Made by a program: the position numbers and the translations under genes
Shown here: piece by piece, positions 24,628 to 33,400 of the stretch
How positions within the stretch are numbered: the stretch's first letter is position 1
Layout of the letters: each line of letters starts with the position of its first letter
The notes under the pieces: model-generated
Told to the model about the DNA's origin: nothing
What the model saw: the letters and a program-made list of their open reading frames with translations, nothing else
Databases searched by the model: none
Assembly: GCF_963678425.1 (NCBI RefSeq)
Contig: NZ_OY782857.1
Coordinates: forward strand, 634,279-698,278
DNA from: an uncultured Bacteroides sp.
Lineage (GTDB): Bacteria > Bacteroidota > Bacteroidia > Bacteroidales > Bacteroidaceae
Length of the DNA stretch: 64,000 nucleotides
Reading direction: 5' to 3'

Positions 24628-27600
24628 ATGAAGAAATTAATATCATTTATTGTATCTATTTGTTCGCTATATAACATTTATGCACAAATACCAGAAGCCC
24701 CTAAGACAGTCTTAAGTCCTAATGCTTCAAGCCTGGGGCTGTATGGCGAGATTCCGGTTTCTTGCTTTACCGGGACTCCGTCAATCAACATTCCACTCTA
24801 TGAGTTTAAATCAGGAGACTTCAGTTTTCCAATTTCGTTGAGTTATCATGCTTCAGGTGTTCGTCCGGATCAACATCCCGGATGGACAGGACTTGGATGG
24901 AGCCTTAACGCTGGAGGTGTTATTTCACGTATCGTTAATGATATGCCTGATGAATCTAATAATAATAAATACGATAACGGCGTGGGAAAAAATGCCGGAT
25001 ATTATTATTACCATGAAGTCTTAAATAGGGCAGATTGGAATCAACGTGAATATTTAAGAAGTGTAGCACAATCAGATAGTAGCATCCTTAAAGATACAGA
25101 ATCGGATAAATATTCATTTGATTTTATGGGGTATCATGGCAATTTTTATATCGATGCCAGTGGGCAATGGAAAGTTCAATGTGATAAATCTGTTGAAGTT
25201 CGGTTTTCTGGAAATTTTATAAATATTCCATTTATAGCAGGAAGCACTCGTGGTATAACTTATGGCTATTCTCCTTCATTTGAAGGCTTTACCTTGATTA
25301 CAGAAGATGGCACTCAATATATCTTTGGAGGTAGTGATACTGCTATAGAATATTCCATTGATTTTTTTAATCAACACAATGATGATTGGATTGCAACATC
25401 ATGGTATCTAACCAAAATAATAAATCCAAATAAGGATGAAATTAATCTGACTTATGAAAGAGGCGATTTTATTAATCAGATGTATATTAGTGTTCATCAG
25501 GTATTAGGTTCATATGCAGAATCCAGTGGAGGAATATTTAACCTTCTGGATCCGGATTGTTCTTATTCGGAATCAGCTAGTATCAATAGTAGTTATCAGG
25601 GTAAACTAATTGCTCCAGTTTACTTAAAAAATATTATTCTGCCCAATGCTCGTGTAGATTTATTAAGAGGAATTAGTACTGAATTAAGGTATGATAAAAT
25701 TACTTATGACTGGAAGTATCTTCAGTGGTATAGAGCTGGGGCATCTCCATTTTTACCTTATTTGTCTCAAGAGAATAATAATGATAGAAATTATTTAGAA
25801 TGTTTAGATAAACTAAAATGGCAGAAATTGAATTGTATCCAAATTTATAATAACGAAAATTTCTTAATCAGACGTTTTGAATTTAGCTACAATAATAACT
25901 CATCACAGCGTTTATTATTAAAGACACTGCAAGAAACAAGCGGAAACAATCCCGATAATACAATAACTTCAGGTAAAAAATATTCCTTTGAATACAATCA
26001 ACCAGATTCGCTACCAGCATATTTAGCCAATAAAACAGATCATTGGGGTTTTTATAATAATACATATGCTCAATTAGATAGTAACTATTATACACATCGT
26101 GAGCCAAATGCGAGTGTTCTGCAATATGGCATTCTAAATAAGATAATATATCCTACAGGAGGGTACACACGCTTTGTATTTGAACCCCACACATACAGAA
26201 AACAGTTAGGTCTTAAAAGGTGGGAAAGTTTAATCGAACTGCCTGAAAACAAGATTGCAGGAGGGTTACGTATTAAAAAAATTATTAATAGCACAACAGG
26301 TAATATTACAGATGAAAAGACTATGAATGAATATTTTTATGTAAGCGATTATCTTCAAAATAAAGATAATGCAAATAAATCAAGTGGGGTGTTGGGAGGG
26401 CAGAGCCAGTACAATTTTTCGGATTATGAAGTTTATGCATTCAAAAATAAAAATACAGATGATAAAGATGTAAAATATATGCAAAATATATTTAGTTCGC
26501 AATCAGTACTTCCTGGATGCAACAATTCATGTGGTAGTCATATCGGTTACACAGAAGTCATAGAAAAAAGATCCGACAATGCGTATAAACGTTATCAATA
26601 TACAAATTTTGATAATGGTCATATGGACGAACCATGTGATGCAATTATTCAGCTAAGCAGAACTCCTTATGAGCCCTATTCATCCAAAGAACAAGAACGA
26701 GGCCTTCCTCTTCTTATTCAGGATTATGATTCTAACGGAATACTCAAAAAAAGTAAAATAGTTGAGTATGAAAAAGACGATAATTCGTCTGAAAACTATG
26801 TAAAAATGATGAAAGCAATATATAAGAATGTATGTCCAGAGACTGCAGTAAGTTACGATGAGGGGACTGCTTATAGAATGTATACTTACAATTTCAGAAC
26901 AGCAAAAGAAACTGAGAATGTCTATGAGAATACAACTTATCCAATAACTTTTACAACTAACTATTTGTATAATGAGAATAAGTTGCTTAAAGAAATTTCA
27001 AAGACTACTAATAATGGGATATATAAAATCAATTATAAAAGACCTGATGAATATACTACAGATGTTTACAGCTCTATGGTTGTCAGCCATGTATTGTCTC
27101 CGATTGTAGAGGAAATCCATTCTCTCTATCAGGATGGGATTTCTAAAATTCTAAAACACACCCGATATAACTATGCAAAATGGGCCAATGATTCTCTCTA
27201 TTTTTATGCACCATCGTCTGTAGATTATTCTATTGGTTCTGCAGCTTTGGAGAATCGTATTGTCTATAACGGATATGATAAAAAAGGTAATCCTGTTTAT
27301 ACAGTAAAAGATAGCATTAAAACGGTGTATGTTTGGGGATACAATTATCAGTACCTGGTTGGCGAAGTAAAAAATGCAACTCTAACCGAAGTACAGGGAA
27401 TTATAGGTGATCTTAATTTATTTGCTTCTGCATTAGTCCCGGATTTTACAAAATTGGATCAACTCAGAACATCGCTTAAAAATGCGGAAGTTACTAGCTA
27501 CGGCTATAAGCCCCTATACGGCTTAACCTCAAAAACAGATCCTAATGGTGTTACTACTTATTATGAATATGATAGTCTTGGAAGGCTTCTTAACATAAAA

Positions 27601-27657
27601 GATAATTCTGGAAAAATTGTCAATACTTATAAATATAATTATAAATTAATGCAATAA
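24628..27657 (+). CDS. Exported SpvB/TcB-like Rhs-family protein (N-half of split Rhs)
   Basis: A 1009-residue protein. The ATG at 24628 gives a clean signal peptide ending IYAQ; an upstream in-frame ATG (24592) would bury it. The mature N-terminus (PSINIPLYEFKSGDFSFPIS, LSYHASGVRPDQHPGWTGLG) is the SpvB/TcB-like entry domain common to Bacteroides Rhs loci. A long beta-rich region with WG/YD-type strands follows. The last 50 residues are a true YD repeat (YGLTSKTDPNGVTTYYEYDS, LGRLLNIKD). No toxin tip is present. It is probably secreted through Sec and may form half of a beta-cocoon with the 28809 protein. Partner binding is inference. Confidence 0.75.
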   Translation: MKKLISFIVSICSLYNIYAQIPEAPKTVLSPNASSLGLYGEIPVSCFTGTPSINIPLYEFKSGDFSFPISLSYHASGVRPDQHPGWTGLGWSLNAGGVISRIVNDMPDESNNNKYDNGVGKNAGYYYYHEVLNRADWNQREYLRSVAQSDSSILKDTESDKYSFDFMGYHGNFYIDASGQWKVQCDKSVEVRFSGNFINIPFIAGSTRGITYGYSPSFEGFTLITEDGTQYIFGGSDTAIEYSIDFFNQHNDDWIATSWYLTKIINPNKDEINLTYERGDFINQMYISVHQVLGSYAESSGGIFNLLDPDCSYSESASINSSYQGKLIAPVYLKNIILPNARVDLLRGISTELRYDKITYDWKYLQWYRAGASPFLPYLSQENNNDRNYLECLDKLKWQKLNCIQIYNNENFLIRRFEFSYNNNSSQRLLLKTLQETSGNNPDNTITSGKKYSFEYNQPDSLPAYLANKTDHWGFYNNTYAQLDSNYYTHREPNASVLQYGILNKIIYPTGGYTRFVFEPHTYRKQLGLKRWESLIELPENKIAGGLRIKKIINSTTGNITDEKTMNEYFYVSDYLQNKDNANKSSGVLGGQSQYNFSDYEVYAFKNKNTDDKDVKYMQNIFSSQSVLPGCNNSCGSHIGYTEVIEKRSDNAYKRYQYTNFDNGHMDEPCDAIIQLSRTPYEPYSSKEQERGLPLLIQDYDSNGILKKSKIVEYEKDDNSSENYVKMMKAIYKNVCPETAVSYDEGTAYRMYTYNFRTAKETENVYENTTYPITFTTNYLYNENKLLKEISKTTNNGIYKINYKRPDEYTTDVYSSMVVSHVLSPIVEEIHSLYQDGISKILKHTRYNYAKWANDSLYFYAPSSVDYSIGSAALENRIVYNGYDKKGNPVYTVKDSIKTVYVWGYNYQYLVGEVKNATLTEVQGIIGDLNLFASALVPDFTKLDQLRTSLKNAEVTSYGYKPLYGLTSKTDPNGVTTYYEYDSLGRLLNIKDNSGKIVNTYKYNYKLMQ

Positions 27658-27740
27658 TAATCTTATAATCATAAATCCAATTATTTAGTATTACTATCTA
27701 AAACAATAAGTAAAATACAATTAAAACATAAATTGAAATA

Positions 27741-28799
27741 ATGAAAAAGCCTTTAAATCTAATAATCCTAAGCCTTTATTGTTTTGTTTTGCATGCCCAA
27801 CCTTCAATAAAACTATATGCTGACAAATATGGCTATCAACCCGGCGACAGCCTGTATAAATATCAGGTAGAATACAAAGACCCAGGTAGAGTAGGACGTG
27901 AACTGAACTGGGATTTCTCCAACCTGAAAATACTGAATAAAAACTATCTAATCAAATATTTCAGACCGGACAAAAAAGACACGACCAAGCTTTGTGGTAC
28001 TGAGCACCGAACTCGCTATTATTACCGCTGTAAAGCTGATAGCATTTGGGCTATAGGATTTGAAAACTATACCACACTAATGAATTATACCAAACCAGAA
28101 CTAAAGCTCAAATTTCCTTTTACTTATGGTGATACTTTATATAGTACTTTTGAAGGAAAAGGGAAGTATACTAATTTGCTACCTCTATATGTAAAAGGGT
28201 ATTCCCGTGTAGAAGCAGACGGAGAAGGTGAATTGAAATTACCGAATAATAAAAAATTGGAACAAGTACTGCGACTGCACAGCATGCGATATTATACCGA
28301 GACAGGAAAAGACAGTGTGGAAATGATACTTGATACATACACCTGGTACACAAAAGATATACGCTATCCTGTATTCGAGAGCATTAAAACTACACTGCAT
28401 AAAGCGAATAAGAATGCCACCGTATTTTATACTTCATTTTACTATTCACCAAAAGAACTGAAGGAACAATCTGAAAATGAATTAGAAAACGACAAGGATT
28501 CTACGGATATATATGGAAAACCGATACCAGAAGCAGAGAAAGTCTTTACTGAAGCACTGATGCTTCCTAATCCTGTGGTTAATAATTTGGAGATCAATTA
28601 TAAGCTTACACGTAGAGCTTCTATATGGTTTTCTGTACATAACAACATTGGTATTCCAATGTGCGCCACCATTCCTCAGACCTTAAATGAAGGATCGCAT
28701 CTCGAAACCATAAAAATGGAACATTTGATTACAGGTACTTATATGATCTTTGTGCATGTGGATAATATGGTGATAAAAAGAGTGATAATAAAGAAATAG
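27741..28799 (+). CDS. Exported Rhs-locus protein with type IX-like C-terminal tail
   Basis: A 352-residue protein with a signal peptide (cleavage after LHAQ). The body has PGDSLYKYQVEYKDPGRVG, CGTEHRTRYYYRCKADS and a Tyr/Trp-rich beta region. The last 80 residues (ALMLPNPVVNNLEINYKL through GTYMIFVHVDNMVIKRVIIKK) have the shape of the type A C-terminal sorting domain used by the type IX secretion system. I recognise this protein type as a regular companion of Bacteroides Rhs genes but know no function. It lies 9 bases before the Rhs-core gene, so the two are co-translated neighbours. A truncated copy lies at 24342. Confidence 0.65.
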   Translation: MKKPLNLIILSLYCFVLHAQPSIKLYADKYGYQPGDSLYKYQVEYKDPGRVGRELNWDFSNLKILNKNYLIKYFRPDKKDTTKLCGTEHRTRYYYRCKADSIWAIGFENYTTLMNYTKPELKLKFPFTYGDTLYSTFEGKGKYTNLLPLYVKGYSRVEADGEGELKLPNNKKLEQVLRLHSMRYYTETGKDSVEMILDTYTWYTKDIRYPVFESIKTTLHKANKNATVFYTSFYYSPKELKEQSENELENDKDSTDIYGKPIPEAEKVFTEALMLPNPVVNNLEINYKLTRRASIWFSVHNNIGIPMCATIPQTLNEGSHLETIKMEHLITGTYMIFVHVDNMVIKRVIIKK

Positions 28800-28808
28800 C
28801 CTTATAAT

Positions 28809-31800
28809 ATGAAAAGAATTTTATATATAATCATCTTTATGGGAATTGTGTTAAATGTTAACTCACAATCTTCCAACCAAAACTATATTAAAACCAGTAC
28901 TTATATTAAAACAGGAGCTGAATTTATAGATGAGATACAATATTTTGATGGCTTAGGCCGTCCTGTAGAAGCTGTACAAAAAGAGATAACACCATCCAAT
29001 AACGATTTGGTAACATATACTGAATATGATGTTGCGGGACGAGAATACTGTCATTGGTTGCCTGTTGTCTCCAAGCAGGACAATAATGGATTGTATGTAG
29101 ATACAAATACATTTAAAAGTGAATCATCGAATTTTTACGATAGCCTAATCAATGACGACTATCCATATACCGAAACTATTTTGGAATCATCTCCACTTGA
29201 TCGTACTATAGGACAACGAAATCCTGGAGCAGCATGGAATACACATCCAATACAGGTTAAATATGAAGTTAATGATGCTACGGTTGCTTATTTTTTTGTA
29301 AATAGTAGTGGTGCATTGCAGCGAGGCAATAATTATGCCGCCAATACTCTCTATAAAACCACTACAACCGATGAGGATGGTAATACTAAGACTGAATACA
29401 AAGATAAGTTGGGACAAATAATCATGAAAAGAATTGGAAAAAATGCAGACACTTATTATGTATATAATGATTTGGGACAGCTTGCGTATGTTCTTCCTCC
29501 GTTGGCCTCCGATGCGCTAGGTATTGGTATTTATAATGATAATACTACTTTAGTATTAGAACAATATGCATATATTTATAAATATGATGAACGAGGTAAC
29601 TGTACGTATAAACGCCTGCCAGGTTGTGAACCTATCTGTATGGTATATGATAAAGCTAACAGATTAGTCCTCTCGCAGGATGGAAATCAGCGTGATCAAA
29701 AACAATATACAATAACAAAATATGATAGATTGGGTAGAGTGCTTTATACGGGAGTCATTAATCGCGATATTATCCAATCAGAAAAAGACCTTATTCATAA
29801 CAGTGTAATTATTGAAACAATAGGAACAACTAATCAATTAAAAGATACAGGTTATACTTGCAATACTTTTGCTAATGAAATCCTACCTTTAACTGTTAAC
29901 TACTATGATAATTATCAATTTCTTGACTTTCCTGGGGCTGATGCCTATTTAAAATATGTAGAAGATCAAGATTTCAGTGTACCGTATATTTCCTCTTACC
30001 CTTCGGGAGATTTAGGAGGATTTAATGCCAAAGGTTCCATAACCGGTGATCGTACTTATTTGCTGGATGGCTCGGGCAAATATACAGTCACAGCGATGTA
30101 TTACGATGATAAAGGCAGAGTAGTGCAATCCCGTTCAACCAATTACATGGGAGGCTATGATATTGTGTATAACGACTTAGATTTTACCGGAAATCCTAAT
30201 AAAGTGCTGAAGGAACACAATATAGCTGGGCAAGCCGTAATATCCGAACTCTATACAAATACCTATGACCATGCCGGAAGACTGAAAGAAACATGGTATA
30301 GAATAGGGGATAATAATCCTGTACTACTCGCTTCCAATACTTACGATGAACTAGGAAGGTTAGAAACAAAAAACCGCCATAATAACAACGATACTGAGGA
30401 ATTTAAATATAATATCCGTAATTGGACAACTCGTATTAAGAGCGGCGATTTTGAAGAAAATCTATATTACAATTCGCCGCCATCAAACATTACAGTAGCA
30501 AGTCCTTGCTACAACGGTAATATATCCTATAGCACATGGACGTATAATGGCACAATCAAAGCTTACAACTATTATTATGACGATTTAAACAGATATAGAG
30601 GTGGCTATTGCTATATTGACAATGAACTTCAGGATATTGGTTTCTATTCGGAAGGTATGGGTTACGACAAAATGGGTAACATAACTAGTTTAGGTAGATG
30701 GGATGGCGAAGATATTGTTGATCAGTTAACATTAACTTACAATGGTAACCAGTTAAAGTCAGTGAGTGATAATGGAGTTTCTCCAAACTTGTATGGAGTA
30801 AAAGAATACCAAAACAAATCCATTACTGATAATGAATTTGCTTACGATAAAAATGGCAATATGATAAAGGATTTAGATCGTGATATAGTAACTATTAAAT
30901 ATAATTTATTAAATTTGCCGGATACGGTACAGTTTAAGAATGGCAACCAGATAGTGAATTTGTATGATGTATCCGGAAATAAGTTAGGAGATGAATATTA
31001 TACAATATTACATGGCGTCCAGGTTCCTATATCAGCAGGTCAGATACTTAATATAAAAAACATTTATGGTCCGGATGAAGTTGATGTAATAAAAAAGTTT
31101 TATGTTGATAATATAACATATAATTGGAATATAATGAGTCTGTCTCCAGGTCACTGTGACTTAGAAAAAGTATATAACACAGAAGGTTATGTGGATAATG
31201 CAGTTGGTTATTATCGTTATAACTATTACCGTAAAGACCATCTTGGCAATAATCGAGAAGTGTGGCGTGCTTCTTATAAGCTCGATAATTACACATATCC
31301 TGCTGCCACTATACAAAGCACGCAGTATTACCCAAGTGGTTTACCATGGGGGGAAGGAACAGGCTCAGATGTACAAAGCAAGAAATATAATGGCAAGGAA
31401 TGGATAGAAGCTCACGGCTATGATATGTATGACTATGGTGCACGGGGATATTATCCTGCTATATGCCGATTTACTACTGTAGATCCACTGGCGGAGAAAT
31501 ATTATTCAGTTTCACCGTATGCTTATTGTATGAATAATCCGATTAGGTTTATTGATCCTGACGGAAGATTTTCTAGTGATTTTTTAGTATTAAGTACTAA
31601 TTTTTTAGATTCTAAAGGCGATCTTGTGAAACATATTGACGATGGTTCGAATGCAGTCTTTCAACAAACTGGTTCTGGCGTTAATTTATATTATAAATTT
31701 ACTGGTTATGATGTTAGCCAGGGAGGGGAAAATGTAATAAACCTTGAATCTGCTATAGAAGAACAACAATCTTTAAATATTATGAATCCTTATTTACAAG

Positions 31801-32213
31801 AAGGTCCAGAAGGTACTCATTGTAATCAAGCGACTCAAAATATCCTCAAAACAGTTGCTTCTGCAGTTGGAAATCCATCAATTATTATTACTGGCTTAGC
31901 AAATGAGATGGATCAAAAGTTGAAAAAGGGTAATATTAATTTTTTAGAAGTTGATGAAGCGACAGCACGTATTAATGCAGTATATGGAGGAATTTCATTA
32001 ATTACTTATTTTAACCCAATACCACGCCATTCTGGACATATTTTAACGTTTAGTGTTGGTCAAAATAGGAAAAAAGGAGATGTTGCCAATATAGGTCCAT
32101 CGAAATTTACTGGATTTGTTCCTTTAAACAGAGCAATTAGTAAACAAAGGAAAAAGAGTTATTTTATTTATGTACCTAATGTATTACCTAATATAATTGT
32201 AACGAATAGATGA
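28809..32213 (+). CDS. DUF6443/Rhs-core protein with predicted Cys-His hydrolase toxin tip
   Basis: A 1134-residue polymorphic-toxin candidate. Signal peptide 1-20 (ends NVNSQ), DUF6443-type start (EFIDEIQYFDGLGRPVEAVQ), YD repeats along the middle (KYDERGNCTYKRLPG, YDKMGNITSLGRWDG), Rhs-associated core at about 860-919 (DYGARGYYPAICRFTTVDPL, NPIRFIDPDG), then a 215-residue variable tip. In the tip, GTHCNQATQNIL (Cys1005) and HSGHILTF (His1077) resemble the Cys and His of papain/NlpC-P60-like amidases. A peptidoglycan target is inferred from this and from the exported candidate immunity genes that follow 3 and 522 bases later. Confidence 0.75.
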   Translation: MKRILYIIIFMGIVLNVNSQSSNQNYIKTSTYIKTGAEFIDEIQYFDGLGRPVEAVQKEITPSNNDLVTYTEYDVAGREYCHWLPVVSKQDNNGLYVDTNTFKSESSNFYDSLINDDYPYTETILESSPLDRTIGQRNPGAAWNTHPIQVKYEVNDATVAYFFVNSSGALQRGNNYAANTLYKTTTTDEDGNTKTEYKDKLGQIIMKRIGKNADTYYVYNDLGQLAYVLPPLASDALGIGIYNDNTTLVLEQYAYIYKYDERGNCTYKRLPGCEPICMVYDKANRLVLSQDGNQRDQKQYTITKYDRLGRVLYTGVINRDIIQSEKDLIHNSVIIETIGTTNQLKDTGYTCNTFANEILPLTVNYYDNYQFLDFPGADAYLKYVEDQDFSVPYISSYPSGDLGGFNAKGSITGDRTYLLDGSGKYTVTAMYYDDKGRVVQSRSTNYMGGYDIVYNDLDFTGNPNKVLKEHNIAGQAVISELYTNTYDHAGRLKETWYRIGDNNPVLLASNTYDELGRLETKNRHNNNDTEEFKYNIRNWTTRIKSGDFEENLYYNSPPSNITVASPCYNGNISYSTWTYNGTIKAYNYYYDDLNRYRGGYCYIDNELQDIGFYSEGMGYDKMGNITSLGRWDGEDIVDQLTLTYNGNQLKSVSDNGVSPNLYGVKEYQNKSITDNEFAYDKNGNMIKDLDRDIVTIKYNLLNLPDTVQFKNGNQIVNLYDVSGNKLGDEYYTILHGVQVPISAGQILNIKNIYGPDEVDVIKKFYVDNITYNWNIMSLSPGHCDLEKVYNTEGYVDNAVGYYRYNYYRKDHLGNNREVWRASYKLDNYTYPAATIQSTQYYPSGLPWGEGTGSDVQSKKYNGKEWIEAHGYDMYDYGARGYYPAICRFTTVDPLAEKYYSVSPYAYCMNNPIRFIDPDGRFSSDFLVLSTNFLDSKGDLVKHIDDGSNAVFQQTGSGVNLYYKFTGYDVSQGGENVINLESAIEEQQSLNIMNPYLQEGPEGTHCNQATQNILKTVASAVGNPSIIITGLANEMDQKLKKGNINFLEVDEATARINAVYGGISLITYFNPIPRHSGHILTFSVGQNRKKGDVANIGPSKFTGFVPLNRAISKQRKKSYFIYVPNVLPNIIVTNR
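31477..31495 (+). repeat. Rhs-core DNA repeat, copy 1
   Basis: A 19-base segment CTGTAGATCCACTGGCGGA inside the Rhs core, identical to 33540-33558 in the displaced cassette. Such conserved core DNA is where tip exchange by homologous recombination is expected. Confidence 0.8.
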
Positions 32214-32216
32214 ATT

Positions 32217-32684
32217 ATGAAACGAATTATCTGTACCTTAGCTTTAGTCATATATAGCCTATATATTGCTAAAGCGCAAAATTTAGTCGGAGTTTGGCAA
32301 GAAAATACACCAGAAGTTGCTGCAACCTATATTAATTCATATAGTTTCTTTTCTGATGGTACTTTTCACTATAATACAAATGGTTTTAATGGTTTGAATA
32401 GGATTTTAACTATTGGTGGGAAATATAAGACAGAGAATAATAATTTGGATTTTCATGTGGAATATACAATCGAATTGGTCGGGGGGACTCTAGAACGGAG
32501 TATGACTGAGACGTTGAGTGATTCTTGGTCAATTATAGATGGAAAAATAGAAAAAATCCCCTTAAGAAATAAATTAATTGAAAAGGTTTCGTTTATTGGA
32601 ATTAGCAATATTGATGATAAAGAGTATATCATTATTGATAAAATAAGATATTATAAAGTTAGTGATTGCCCCAATAATGAATAA
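32217..32684 (+). CDS. Candidate exported immunity protein 1
   Basis: A 155-residue protein starting 3 bases after the Rhs toxin stop. It has a signal peptide (MKRIICTLALVIYSLYIAKA, cleavage before QN). The mature part opens LVGVWQENTPE and has FFSDGTFHYN and LTIGGKY, a lipocalin-like strand pattern. It is clearly paralogous to the next gene. Immediate position after a polymorphic toxin is the usual place for immunity genes, and an exported form fits a toxin that acts in the periplasm. The family is not recognised and the function is inferred from context. Confidence 0.6.
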   Translation: MKRIICTLALVIYSLYIAKAQNLVGVWQENTPEVAATYINSYSFFSDGTFHYNTNGFNGLNRILTIGGKYKTENNNLDFHVEYTIELVGGTLERSMTETLSDSWSIIDGKIEKIPLRNKLIEKVSFIGISNIDDKEYIIIDKIRYYKVSDCPNNE

Positions 32685-32735
32685 TAACTAACTTTCTTAC
32701 TTATTAATATGTATTGTTTCTGAAATGTAAAATAA

Positions 32736-33227
32736 GTGAAAATGAAAAAAATATTTTGTGTAATAATATTGGTGATTATTGGAATATATCAATCAAAAGC
32801 TCAGAGTTTAGTCGGTGTCTGGCAAAGGGATACAAATTGCGTTCTCGGGAAACATCTGGATACATACTGCTTTTTCTCTGATGGGACATTTTGTTTTAAT
32901 TCTGACGAAAATAATAGTTTGAGTCGGATTCTGTCTATCGGTGGAAGTTATATTATTGTGAAAAATCAGATTGTCTTTCATGTAAAATATACCATTGAAA
33001 GGTCAGACGGAATTTTAGTAAGGGATACACTCGCAACTCAATGTGGCTCATGGAGTATAAAAGGAGGAGTTATAAAGAAAATGATGTTAAGAAAAACAAT
33101 TGTTGAAAAAGCTGATTTAGATAGAACTGTTAATTCGAAGTCTGGAAAGTGCCTTTTGATAGATATGAGAAAGTATTTCAAAATCAGTAATAATCCAGAT
33201 ATAAACTACAAATCCGGCACGAAATAG
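32736..33227 (+). CDS. Candidate exported immunity protein 2 (paralog of 32217)
   Basis: A 163-residue protein 51 bases after its paralog. It has a signal peptide ending SKAQ. Its mature start LVGVWQRDTN, the FFSDGTFCFN and LSIGGSY blocks and the WSIKGGVIKKM segment align in order with the 32217 protein, by eye at roughly a third to two fifths identity. The duplication followed by divergence is typical of immunity genes that keep protection against related toxin tips. No catalytic residues are evident. Confidence 0.6.
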   Translation: MKMKKIFCVIILVIIGIYQSKAQSLVGVWQRDTNCVLGKHLDTYCFFSDGTFCFNSDENNSLSRILSIGGSYIIVKNQIVFHVKYTIERSDGILVRDTLATQCGSWSIKGGVIKKMMLRKTIVEKADLDRTVNSKSGKCLLIDMRKYFKISNNPDINYKSGTK

Positions 33228-33301
33228 TCAGTCCTTAAAAAGTGGTTATATCTGTGAATCATAATAAACTACGATATTAAAATATTTGATATATCTGCAA
33301 G

Positions 33302-33400
33302 ATTTAGTATTTTTCCAACACTGGTTATGTAGGAAACAATCGTGACGTGGTTAGTTATCGAGGTGATCTGGTACAGTGCACTGAATAAACTGCGTTTAAT
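33302..33400 (+). pseudogene. Degenerate Rhs-core remnant upstream of displaced tip
   Basis: Reading in the same frame as the following gene, this stretch encodes NTGYVGNNRDVVSYRGD, which matches the DHLGNNR segment of Rhs cores. It is cut by an in-frame TAA at 33386-33388 and a TAG at 33305-33307. It is therefore the broken 5' part of a former larger Rhs gene. Confidence 0.65.
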
